From Nageia nagi (taxonomy: Eukaryota > Pinophyta), in assembly GCA_050084985.1 (NCBI GenBank), contig JBITNC010000001.1:61566001-61630000 (forward strand): a stretch of 64,000 nt of DNA, given 5' to 3'. The position numbers and the translations under genes are program-made. Numbering within the stretch: the stretch's first letter is position 1; each line of letters opens with the position of its first letter. The notes under the pieces are model-generated. The model ran no database searches, was not told the DNA's origin, and was given only the letters and a program-made list of their open reading frames with translations. Positions 21,290-32,355 of this stretch are shown in pieces.

Positions 21290-23158
21290 TGTAACCCCAA
21301 GGGTTTGGTCTAGTCGTGTTATCCATTTCCTACAATAGTAGGGTACTTGAAAGAGTAGAAGGTGGTGGGGAATGCACTCATATTTGTTTTTTACTCAATC
21401 TATAGGTTATAGGTTAGTTCTTATCTATGATTAAGGTTAAAAGTAATTGAAAAGAAATAAAAAGGATAAGAGTAATAGAAAATAAATAAACATATTAAAT
21501 TAACAAATTAAATTAATACTACATAGCCCAGGAATTGCAGTATAGGTAGCAATCCATAGCCAAGATTAAGAATAGTAAACTATCTTTCCCTTGGGCTCTC
21601 ATAGTCATAATACACAACCACAACTTAAGATAGCATTCCATATATAACATTCACAAAGTGTAATAAACAACCACATATTGTAAAGGACAAAGCATTATCA
21701 AATCACATTATCACATATGAAAGCATCTTACATACTTGGGAAAATTTGCTAGAATGTTTGACCTTTTGAACTTAAAATATTTCATTATTTATATATTTAC
21801 ATCTATGATTAGGTGGTTATCCACCATTAATGCACTTAAATACTCTATTTAGCTAAGAACAATATAAAATACCATCTACAAATGTACAATTATAACTATA
21901 ACTATGTTAGATTACATAGTGAATAAGTATAATCAGAGTCAAGATCTGGAAACTTGATGTCTTTGAGTTAATATACTATTTAAGCTAAAATCCTTCTAAA
22001 TTTTCATTGATTGCATTTTGTTAGGACTATAGTTGATTGAAGATGCACTTTTTGCTAGCTTGATTGGTATGATTTAGCACTATATTCTATTGGTAGTAAC
22101 CTAACTCTTTGCAACCATTAATGATAAGCATTGTAGTTAATAGTTGCATGTAATAATGAGGGCAATGAAATAGTGTAACATTGAAATCCTAGGAAGAACT
22201 AATATTATCATGTAGAAATGAGTCATGGTCAACATATTGATAGATCCCTAGGGATAAAACACTCATGATCAAGTGGACCTAAGTGTTCTTTTCCACCCAT
22301 TATTCTTCCTTCTATTTGGAAGGTTCTATTTTTCTTTTACAAGCTTTAATAATGATTGAGTCTCAGTTAACACCCACTAATTTTAGGAAAAAGATGTGAT
22401 GTCATTATTTAAAATTGATAGACTCTACTTAGTTGTCTTCTTGAAACATCTCTCACTAAACATGATACCAACCGACACTAACTATCTTAGGATCCATAGA
22501 TTTTTGACTAAAAGAATGACATCATCACTCAAAATGAGTAGGCTCTAGAAGTTATCTTCTTGAAATAGTTCCTATGGGTTTTTGGTGTATGGTTGATAAT
22601 TTTTTTTGGAAATAAATGGGCTTTACAACATCACCTATTGGTAACTTGGAATGAACAAGGACTCTTATTTACAATAATTCCTAAAACATCTATACTTTTA
22701 TAACTCCCAAATTTTGACTTAGACACTTACTTTTCTTACATGTTATGATACTACCTAAACATGGTACATTAACTCCTAGAAATGACTTTGATCGAATTTC
22801 TATGACCTATGACTTTCCCTTTTTGTACAATTATCTGAAAAGCACTCAATTTGACTAAGATTAATTCTTGAGACTTACTACAACTCCCACTAGATAGTGG
22901 CTATACATTAAGATAAAAATGGTTAAGACTTACATACATATAGACAATACCTAGACTATTGATAATACCTAGAACTCTTTAGACCTAACCAAAATTTTAA
23001 CAAAAAACTAAGTATATAGAAAGACTCCTTATCATTATTTACAAATATGAAAAGGGGAAAATGAAGCATTAATTAGGAAAGATTTATTGAAATGAAGGAA
23101 AGAATAAGAAATACCAAAATATTACCCTATTCATACAATATAATTATAAAAAAATACA
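21290..23158 (-). repeat. 5' LTR of the Tat/Ogre-like element
   Basis: Aligns with 9496-11343 end to end with frequent single-base differences and small indels. Its inner edge is TGTAACCCCAAGGGTTTGGT at 21290 and its outer edge is ...AAAATACA at 23158. Confidence 0.85.
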
Positions 23159-23479
23159 ATTGGAATTATATAAATTTGATTATTAATGTGTTATATTATT
23201 TATACTTAATGTGTTTTAAATTTTATTTTTATTATGATTGTTTTTAATGCTTATATGTTTAAATTTTGATTTATTTACTTTTAATGTATTATAATTTAAT
23301 TTTACATTATTGTATTTGGTATGTATTAAAAACAATGAAATAAAAATTGAATGTATTTTGAATGTACTATATTTTGAATGTATATATATTACAATTTATG
23401 TATTTTGATTATATTAAATGTAAAAAAAGAAATAAAAAATGGTAATAATAAATCATTAATACGCTATTTTGTTTTTTAA

Positions 23480-23880
23480 AATATGATGCCAAAATTGACT
23501 CCTAAAGCATCTAACATTTGACTCATACCACGATTCCTAATGCTTAAAAATTTTGACTTTAAACTTGACACATAATGTGTTGAAAATTTGACTCTAATTG
23601 CATCAAACATTTGACTCCAATATTGTCACACTTACTCTAGTTGCATCTATATATTGACATTTTATGAGTCACACTTTTGACTCTAATTGTGTATATATAG
23701 TAACATTTTATTAGTCACACTTTTGACTCTAATTGTGTCTATACATTGAAATTTTATGAGTCACTTTTTTTAATTTAATTGCATTTATACATTGATATTT
23801 TATGAGTCAAACTTTTGACTCTAATATATCCATAATTTGACACATAAAATGTATTAGAGTCAAAAGTTGACCCTTTATAC
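23480..23880 (+). repeat. Tandem ~57-bp repeat carrying GAGTCA/TGACTC inverted motifs
   Basis: From about 23570 to 23870, four to five units read GACTCTAATTG(T/C)(G/A)T, then (A/T)CATTGA(C/A/T)ATTTTATGAGTCACACTTT, joined by TTGACTCTAATTG. Each junction contains GAGTCA...TGACTC as a small inverted repeat. 23480-23570 holds more diverged units (GACTCATACC, GACTTTAAAC). No coding meaning. Confidence 0.7.
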
Positions 23881-24029
23881 AAAATAATGATGCCAAAAAT
23901 GACACATTGTTTAACACTCCCCTTAGCATCAAGATAGGCATCAACTTGATGAGTAAAAAATAAGAAAAAATACAATGGTTTTTGATACATAGGATGATGC
24001 AAAACCCCTTAAATATAGTAGGGGTTGAA

Positions 24030-25010
24030 AAGAAATTGTATAATTTACAAAAGTATGGATATTAGCCAAAGATGCAAGATCAAGTTGCCAAATACATAAG
24101 GGGGTGTTCTTTGTGTTACACCAACAAGCCAAGTAACAAGAAATTGGATTTGTATTAGGCACTTATAGTACCTTCTCATCCTTGGGAGTGTATTTACATG
24201 AATTTTGTAGGAGGATTGCCTATGACTAAGAAGGGTCATAATTATCTATTTGTTGTTATAGATAGATTTAGCAAGTTGTGTATTTTGATTTCATGTAAGA
24301 AGACAATAATGGAACAAGATACTATAAATTTTTTCTTTTCTCATATTTGCATTCATTTTGGATTGCCTACTTTTATTATTTTAGATAGAGATAATAGATT
24401 TTTGGATAAGTTTTGGACATGTTTGTGGGAACATATGGATACAAGGTTGAAGAGGAGTACTACCTTTCATGCTCAAATGGATGAAAAAATTAAGGTGGTG
24501 AATAGGATAGTGGTTCAACTCTTGAGGGTTATTGTGGCAAGCATCATACATATTGAGATGGAAATATTGAATATATCCAATATTCATAAAATAGGTCAAT
24601 TAATTCTTCCATTAATAAGATTCCTTTTGAGACTTGTTTTGGTTATTTACCACCTTCACCTTTTGATTATGTGTTTAGGTAGCAAAAGTATGAAGGAGAC
24701 TCACTTGAGGAAGAAGAGAAAACAAGTTGAAGTCTTTGTTGAAAAAATTAGGCAAATTAATTTGAAAGTTTATGAGGTGTCATACAAATTAGATCATGTT
24801 AGATTGATCTCTATAGGAGAAGTACTCATTCTAGAGGTATTTCTAATTAGAGACAAATTGAATACTAAAATTTAGAGTTGATCAATGATAGAAATCACAT
24901 TGTTAAAAACATGCATCTACTATTTTTAGGTCATTAATGATGTGCATCTTGATGAGTCAAAAGTGGAAGTTGAAGTGGAATCGATAATTTAGGAAGTTGA
25001 ACAATTCAAG
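24030..25010 (+). pseudogene. Integrase remnant of a chromovirus-like gypsy element (second, older copy)
   Basis: The plus strand gives the end of the zinc finger (YIRGCSLCY.NKPSNKK, about 24090-24140), then MNFVGGLPMTKKGHNYLFVV from 24198 and FGLPTFIILDRDNRFLDKFW. It matches, motif by motif, the better-preserved element at 36939-41305 (IDFVGGLPMSKRGHDYLYVV; HFGLPTSIISDRDSRFLGKF), so it is the same family in opposite orientation. The frame stays open from 24198 to 24872 but the catalytic triad is degraded: the first Asp is Asn (MNFVGG) and the Glu of (T)EVVNR is Lys (IKVVNR). A frame change after about 24560 scrambles the rest, and INDVHLDESKVEVEVES near 24930-24980 is the C-terminal end. Confidence 0.78.
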
Positions 25011-25079
25011 ATCATCAACCAACATATTGGAGATATTTCCAAGCCTTTTTAAAGAAATGCTTCTTTCTTGATTCTATAA

Positions 25080-25400
25080 TGAAGTTTTAGAGAGTTTTAG
25101 GATTGTAAAGATTTGAAGGAATACCAAGAGTCATTCCATAATTTTTATAGTTTTGAAGTTGTTCTTCTTACTATAGGAGATTATAGTAGTGTTGTAGGAG
25201 AAGGTATTACCATTATTTTAATGGTATTTCTTAAAATGTATGTAATATTGTAATATCCATAGACAATGAGAAGAAAAGAATCCAATTCCATGCTAGATTA
25301 GCCCACATTGGGTGAACTAGGGTAAATCATTGTATTGATCTCGTTGTGTATGATTGAGATTTTTAATTTATAGTTTTATATTATGCAATTTTAAAATTTA
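25080..25400 (+). repeat. Probable remnant of the 3' LTR of the plus-strand gypsy copy
   Basis: AGCCCACATTGGGTGAAC at about 25297-25314 is the same conserved word that appears, inverted, in both LTRs of the 35.8-42.6 kb element (near 35975 and 41665). It lies just downstream of the integrase end, where the 3' LTR belongs. The rest is too diverged to align by eye. Confidence 0.5.
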
Positions 25401-26089
25401 TATACAATTTTATGGGTGTCATAATGGTCAAAGTTTTTACATTCAAATATGTAAGTGAGGATCCAAATATGCTACAAGCATCCAATGATTATGGATCACT
25501 ACAATTGTAACAAACACTTTGGGTGACTCTAACTTAATTATTTATTGAAATATGTACATTGAGTGATCAAGCTCAAGGATGAGTTGTCCTTTTTTCCATA
25601 GACTATAGTTGTAATAGACACTCTGAATGAACATGATGTCCCTAAATTTAGACAATAACATATATGTCCCGATGGCTATTCAAATAGCTAGTGATAGTTT
25701 AATCACTATAATGAATTTGATGATGTATCCATAAGTTATTTTACTAACACATGATTATTCCATGTGGATAACACAAGTCATTATACATCTAACTTATTTA
25801 GGTTTATCTTTAGAGTCTAGAGTTCATCACTCATCAACATTTTTTGTTACTATTTTATTTTAGCTTGTCAAAAATTTTAGTTATCATTTTATTTTAGATA
25901 TTATTATGAATAGCACAACATACCTAAAATATTACAATTTTGGGGATCCTCCATGAATCTAGTCCATATAATGTCATATCTATGTCATACATATTCAAAA
26001 GTTTGACCTACCTAGTTATCTCACCTATCATTTGAAGCCTAAACTATGTTATTATCCATATGATATTAGCCATATCATACAAAGCCCAA
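25400..26089. other. Unassigned AT-rich sequence
   Basis: No gene, terminal repeat or tandem structure was recognised. Confidence 0.4.
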
Positions 26090-27420
26090 ACTTTTCAAGA
26101 AAATGATTAAGTCTAGAAATAAGTAATCAAGTCTTGGTAAGATAAGGGGAATCTAGGTTAAGTTCAATGTAGAGCAAAGTGAAGAAAAAATTCTAGCTAG
26201 CCCAACACATGTTTCAAAAAAATAAAATCTTATCTTTTTGGGGCATGCACCTAGGTTTGATGGTCATACAAGTGGAGTACAAGCCAAAACAAGTAAAACT
26301 AGGGCACCTTAAGGTTAAGCAAATGATTTGAAAAATAAAATATTATGTGTTTGGGATATGTGCCTAGATTATGAGGCCTCTTAGGATGAGTTTAAGGTTC
26401 AAGAATCAAACATGAGACACCCAAGGGTTGAGGGTATGGTTGCAAAAGATAAAATATTATCTTTACAGGATGTACACTCAAGGAAGGAAGCTTCCCAAGT
26501 TAATATCAAAGTAAAATTTGGCTAAGGCATGTAATATTCAAGATAGCATCTAGATTAAGAAGGGATAAGATGGAAGGTGCATGGTTTCAAAAGATAAAAT
26601 CTTATCTTTCTATAGCATTCTCTTAACCTAAGGAGACACTAGTTCTAGGAAAATATGAAAATTTGGCTAAGTACCACTTACTAAGGCTATGAAACAAATC
26701 AAAATGGGCAAGAGCAACCTAATTCATGCCTTAAAAAGACAAGATATTATCTTTCTAAGATATGTGCTCAAGCTGGCATGATTTGAGAGTTGGGAAGATG
26801 ATTTTAAATGATAAAATCTTATCTTTTTAGAGCATATGCTTGGCTTGTAAGGAGTTATAAATCTATTTTAAGGTGAAATATAGCAACCTTGAGCATTATA
26901 TAAGATAAATTTGGATGATGCAAGGTAAAAGTGAGTGATTCAAAGAGCCAAGATGAAATGTGTGTGAAGAGCATGAGGCTCCTAGTTGAGTGCATGCTTC
27001 AAAAAGATAAAATCTTAATTTTGTGGTATTCACCTAGCCAAGGAGCAGTTTAGGATGAAGGTAAAGGTGGAATTTTAGATAATTCTTACACTCAAAAGTA
27101 CTAAATGAGAAAATATAGGCATTAAGAGGCAAGTGCATTAGAAAAAAAGATAAAAATTTGACTTTTTATAGCATACACCCAAACTGGGAAGATTGGTAAG
27201 CTAAGTGCACAAAAAAAGATATAATATTAAATTTTTATAGCATGGTCCAAGTTAGAAAAGGAAAGAAAAATCAATCATATATAAAAAATAAGTAATATTG
27301 TGACATTTTCTAGCATGCTCTAAGCTTGGAGAGGCTTCAAGAAGCACTTGAGGTGAAATCTAGAGGAGCTTGGGCTTAGGATAAGGGGAAGTCATAAAGA
27401 TCTTGACTAAAAGAGGAATG
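26090..27420 (+). repeat. Tandem array of ~70-195-bp units, each with an AAAAGATAA...TTATCTTTT hairpin
   Basis: About ten degenerate units. Each contains a core like AAAAGATAAAATCTTATCTT followed by T-rich sequence, AGCAT(A/G)(T/C)-type words and CTAAGCTTGG or similar. Cores lie near 26223, 26333, 26450, 26593, 26740, 26812, 27005, 27150, 27222 and 27292. AAAAGATAA and TTATCTTTT can pair around an AATC loop. Spacing varies from about 70 to 195 bp in multiples near 70, suggesting a ~70-75-bp base unit with losses. No long ORF runs through it. Confidence 0.75.
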
Positions 27421-29395
27421 GGTCCAAGAAGGCCATATTTCAAAGTTAAGATCCCAAGTTATCCCAATAATACATGCGAGATACTAGATTACCCTCGTAA
27501 GTGCCAAAAGGTGAATAGGTCAAGTCCTATGTTCCAAAGGAAAACAAGATGCATGAACCTAAGGGTACCAAGGAAGCATATGGGCATGGTATTGCAGTTG
27601 CAATAATTTTTATTTCAAATTTGGATCTAAAATACTTATTAAATTCAATCCAACCTTATGATGGATAAGGATTTGCTCCCATAAGTGTTACAATAAATCA
27701 AAATTTTATTAAACCTCTTTTAATTTTCTCAAAATCAACATTAAGATTAGGGCAATACTTAGAGTTTCCATGAAAACTATTTATATCCCTTGAATGCTCA
27801 TTTATGAGGAGGTTTAGACATTTTAACAATTTAAAAGAACTTTGTAGGATTAATACACAAAATATATTTAAAAATTATTGATGTGATGTACTTGTATTTG
27901 ATCATTATATGTACTTATGTTGTGATGATGATTGTGTATGAATGATGATAGTGCTATCTAGTTGATTCTACTATTAGTTTGTGTTGTTTCAATTTACTTG
28001 AAACATTTCCTAAATATTTTTTGAGATAGATAAAAGAATTCTTACATATATTTCAAAGTGGATTGAGTAATATAGTGTTAACAATACTTTATCATCTACA
28101 ATTAAGGCTTGAATATCTTGGAATGTCTTGTTTATACTTTACGGATTTCACCCCATTCACCAACTTAGGCTACCTTCATCCCATACTTCATAATGTTTTA
28201 CCATAACTTCATGCTCCTTCCACTTGAACATTCATGTTATTGGCTAGTGGAATGAATATGGGGTGTATGGAACCTACATTGAGCCCTAACAAGTCAACTT
28301 CTAAGGCCTTATTCAAGCCCATGAGTACACATGCACATTAATATTATCCTTCTACCCATAGTATTTCTAACATTTATTTATTTTAAGTATTTTGAGAGAC
28401 AATCCTTGTCTATACCTTGATACAATCCAATTCCTTTTATCCACACATGATATTCATGTTGGTGGCAACTTTAAACATCTCATCTATCTCTTGAGTTCTA
28501 CTCTCGCAACACAAATATATAGTGACATTTGGGGTAACTAGTCCCTATATCAGAAATGGGTAACACCCTTCCATGTGAGGTGTTGGCATTTTTATCATCC
28601 CTCTAATGTGGGAAAGAAAACCCACTTAACAAATACAAACATAAAACTCCAAACCATATGTAACAAATTCTTTCTCATGACTAATTTTGCTAAAGGATTT
28701 CATAATATTAAGATGAACAATAGAGGTTTGTGGAGGATGAATACCAATATATTCTAATCTCCATATCCTTTTCAAGAATTCTAAGCCAATATTTTCTTTT
28801 GCATATTTTCATGTTTATTTTTGTTGCTGTAAGCTATTTATTCAATGGAAGGATATCATTGGATTTTCTATGACAACAATTTTGTATTCTCTTATGCCAA
28901 AGTTAATGCAAGTATAATAAAAGGTAAATATTGAGAGAGAGAGAGAGAGATATTTTTCATTCTATGGATACTTATGTGGTTTAAATTTTATTTTTAAAAT
29001 TTTAGATGTTATTTAACTTGATTTGTTAATTTAATAAAATGATAAATGATTTTATGTGAGTCATTTTAAATTAGGTAATTATTTTTTTTTTAAATTTATT
29101 TTGATGAATATGGTTTTTTATTTAAATAATCATAAATGAAAGTTGGAGATATGAAATCAATATCATATGATGAGTATGTAACAAGGTTGTGTAAGAAGTC
29201 AACCTCAAAAAATGTTGTAAATAAATGGATAATTGATTCTGAAGTGGCATAGAGGATATGGAGAATTAAGATAGGGAAAGGCTATCAGGGGCCCAAAGTA
29301 GCATGTTTTTCTAATAAAATTGATCGATGTATTACCATAAAAATGAAACGTATAATAAAATTAAAATATGGAATGTATTATTAATGAAAAAATTT
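27421..29395. other. Unassigned sequence with a (GA)n tract
   Basis: No recognisable gene. A 67-codon frame at 27403-27606 has no known motif. 28933-28950 is (GA)9. 29130-29310 has short plausible coding (MKSISYDEYVTRLCKKS), too short to assign. Confidence 0.4.
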
Positions 29396-29465
29396 ATGGT
29401 ATAAAAGTTAAGACATTGGATTTTGAATCTAGTGACTTGAGTTTGAATCTTGTGGTCACTTTTGA
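29396..29465 (+). repeat. tRNA-like / SINE-head-like sequence
   Basis: ATGGTATAAAAGTTAAGACA, then TTGGATTTTGAATCTAGTGA, then CTTGAGTTTGAATCTTGTGG. The order box A-like (TGGT..AA..GTTAAGAC), anticodon-stem-like (TTTTGAATC) and box B-like (GAGTTTGAATC against GGTTCGAATC) is that of a tRNA gene with decayed C/G positions. It has no clean acceptor stem, so it is more likely the head of a tRNA-derived SINE than a functional tRNA. Confidence 0.45.
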
Positions 29466-30275
29466 CTAAAACTTTTTGACACTTAGAATTGTTTGAGATT
29501 AAATGCAAAATAGTGCTACTTTGATGGGTTTTTCTATCAAAATTATGCTACATTAGGTCCCACATAGCCTTGTCCATTAAAATATTTTAAAATTGCATTG
29601 TGAAAAAAATGATTTCATAAAAAAAAGTCTTATAAAATTAAAATATTATTTCAATTAAATTATAAAAAATATAAATTGTACACTGTATTTTAAAAGTGAA
29701 TAATGTAAATACTATTTTTTTAAATATTTTTACTAAGTGCTATGCATATACCATCCTTGAGTACAAAGACCAATGACTTTTTTTATGTAATTTAATATTA
29801 TGTGGAAAATTTCTCCTATCAATCATCAATTTGAAAAATAATTTTATTTTCATGAAAGCTTAGGGAACATATTGTATTTAATTGGTGTCATATTTATGTA
29901 ATGAAATAATACAATGTTACTTGCTTCCTTTGTTCTCACTAGATAGAAGGATATCCCATAATCACTTGATTGTTTGTAAGATGGGCACGAGGCAACCGTT
30001 GGCTATCAAGTCTTGTTAGAAAAATAAATTTCAAATATTTATTCATAAATTACTCTACCAAATAGATACCATTAGTTTCAAAATATAATGAGAATTAATG
30101 AAAAGTTTACTATCCTAATTGCCAAAGAAAATATGAGTCTATGAAAATGCTTAAAAAGGGAGTATCTTACTACAATAATTCAAGGAGATTGAGGTGCTTA
30201 TGCAAGTGGCTATAGAGTATCAATTTATATTCAAGAGAGGAATTAAAAGACTTAAAAATAATGAGTCCCAAAACT

Positions 30276-30277
<2 letters not shown>
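29466..30277. other. Unassigned AT-rich sequence
   Basis: Possible SINE body immediately after the tRNA-like head; nothing further recognised. Confidence 0.35.

Positions 30278-30351
<74 letters not shown>
30278..30351. repeat. (TA)n microsatellite
   Basis: About 37 uninterrupted TA units. Confidence 0.95.
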
Positions 30352-30354
<3 letters not shown>

Positions 30355-32355
30355 AAATTCCTTCTCGATCAAGGTAGAAAATATTTGTTAATTATCTAAT
30401 TTGTATAATTATGAAATGTGTGAGCACTACAAAGGCATTTAAAGTTGGAAAAATATGATTTTTATTCTAAATACAAATGAAACATTATGTTTATTAACAA
30501 GAAATATTTGAGGTGTTATCTAGAAAACCAAGGAATTCCAACTAGCAAGTTTGGGAATGATTATCTAGAAAGTCTAAGCACAACCAACTAGTAAGTCTAA
30601 GGATGGTTGGCTAGAAAGTCTTATGATGGTTCGCTAAAAAGTATGAGGAAGATTACCTTGAAATTATAAGAATGATAAACAATAAATATAAGAGAAGGTA
30701 AAGGACTAGAAGAAGAGGCAAATTACATAAAATAATAAAAGATAACATGTAATTAAAAAGAAGCAATTGAGATAAAATAGAAAATGGTCTAGTTTAAAAA
30801 AAAGATGACCTATAACAATGATACGGATGACATGTTATTTTATAATTTGTAGCTATTTATATTTTCTATTTATGGTTGACCAACATATATATTTTATTAT
30901 TTTTCATTTTTCTTATTTATTTATCAATCAAATTTATGTTTTTTATTGGTTTGTATTTCCAATAACTATTGATAGGACATCTCATATGAGTAGTGAAAAA
31001 ACAATTTCACGTGTGATAATAACTTGAAGTATTACTATAAATAAGTGATAATAGTTCATTTTTGATCATAATTTCTTTTATTTTTCTCATATAACCAATG
31101 TTCACCATACCCACTAACATACTCTAGTTCTTTTGTAATACTCACACTCCCATACTAGAATTCGTAATGAGATGATTCAAAATGTTATGGAGTTTTATTA
31201 TATTTTGGAAAAGGATTTCAAATATTAATTAGACCTAGTTTCCACTATTGAATAATCATTTCTTTGGAATCATTTCTATAATATGAAGGAATGGTATGTA
31301 GTTGCCACCATTGCTCTACTATAGGTATGAAGGTGGGCCTTATCAAACCCATCAAATATAGGTACTTATTTCTAATCAAAGATGGTCCTTATAAAAAAAA
31401 AATACCTTGATATTACCTAATTGATAAGCTTAAGTCTATGTATATAATTATTTCTCCAAGTAAAGTGATAGGTACATAATATCTTATCTCTCTCTCATAG
31501 ATTAGATGTTCCAAATCTAATCTAATAACTTAAGCATGTCTCTATCAAGTTTATCTTTATATCATTACTTTAACTATTGTTGCCATTATTACTATTTTTG
31601 TAAGATCAACATAGGAAATAAGGAACATAGTACAAACCCTATTTAAGTAGATGTGTATAATTACAAGTTAACCAATTCATTAATTCAAGATTATTTTAAA
31701 CACCTACATATTGAGTGAATTCAATGCTTCTTTTCTTTACAAATGTTAAACTAGTGTTTGATATGGTATCAAAATGATGAATATATGTAAGATAATAGTT
31801 AAGATATATGTTCCTAAACCATTTTATGTTAATAGGAATGAAGATACAAATGTATTTTGTAAGAAGACTAATAATTAGTAGAGTCCTTCTACACTAAAAA
31901 AAAGAAATTATAACAAAAAGAAATATTTTCATAATGAGAAAAGAAGAAAAAGTGAAAGGATAAAAAAGATGCATCAAAATGCCAAATGTAAGGTTTATAA
32001 TCTAATCAATGATCTACAAATTCTCCATCTATCAATGAAAGTTATATTAGAAGTTATACAATCTCATTGATCCAAAATTAATTTATTTTGGAAGAGAAAG
32101 AATAATTGAAATTGAAGATGAGCATCACCAACATTTAACATGTGGGGAATCAGGCATAGTTTCAAAATTTGGTGACTTAAATCTATAGAAAAAGGACCAC
32201 TAATGGTACATTTTATTAAGAAAAAGGATAACCAAGGGTTCTTAATAGGACATTATAGGCCCATTCTTGAAAGGATAAAATGGAAGGTGAAGTGTTCAAA
32301 TTTATTAGAGGAATATGAATCATCATATATAGTCTAAGAGACATCAGTTGCAACC
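30352..32355. other. Unassigned AT-rich sequence with a short tandem motif
   Basis: 30520-30660 has about four ~32-bp imperfect repeats (CTAGAAAGTCTAAG, CTAGTAAGTCTAAGGATGG, CTAGAAAGTCTTATGATGG, CTAAAAAGTATGAGG). 30680-32355 gives no gene. Part of 31900-32355 may be the decayed upstream portion of the LINE that follows. Confidence 0.4.

Larger units (their letters stand above)
9496..23158 (-). mobile_element. Tat/Ogre-like Ty3/gypsy LTR retrotransposon, decayed, 13.7 kb
   Basis: Two long direct repeats (9496-11343 and 21290-23158) bracket a minus-strand coding order gag, protease, extra RNase H, RT, RNase H, integrase, followed by about 4 kb of further minus-strand coding remnant. Because coding is on the minus strand, the right repeat is the 5' LTR. 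In sense orientation each LTR starts TGTATT and ends GGTTACA. LTR divergence is visibly high and all coding parts contain stops, so this is an old insertion. No clear 5-bp target duplication is left, although a 15-bp word (AATTGGAATTATATA) occurs just outside both ends (9436-9450 and 23158-23172). Confidence 0.85.

Noticed and set aside
9496-23158. Two 1.85-kb direct repeats as a segmental duplication
   Set aside because: The sequence between them is an ordered gag-to-integrase set and the repeats have TG...CA-type ends, so they are LTRs.
24381-24599. Minus-strand frame opposite the integrase remnant, and three overlapping minus-strand frames at 23775-24239
   Set aside because: Antisense shadows of the integrase remnant and of the tandem repeat before it.
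26090-27420. CRISPR-like array (repeats with variable spacers)
   Set aside because: Eukaryotic context, degenerate units of irregular length and repeat-like spacers; it is an ordinary tandem array.
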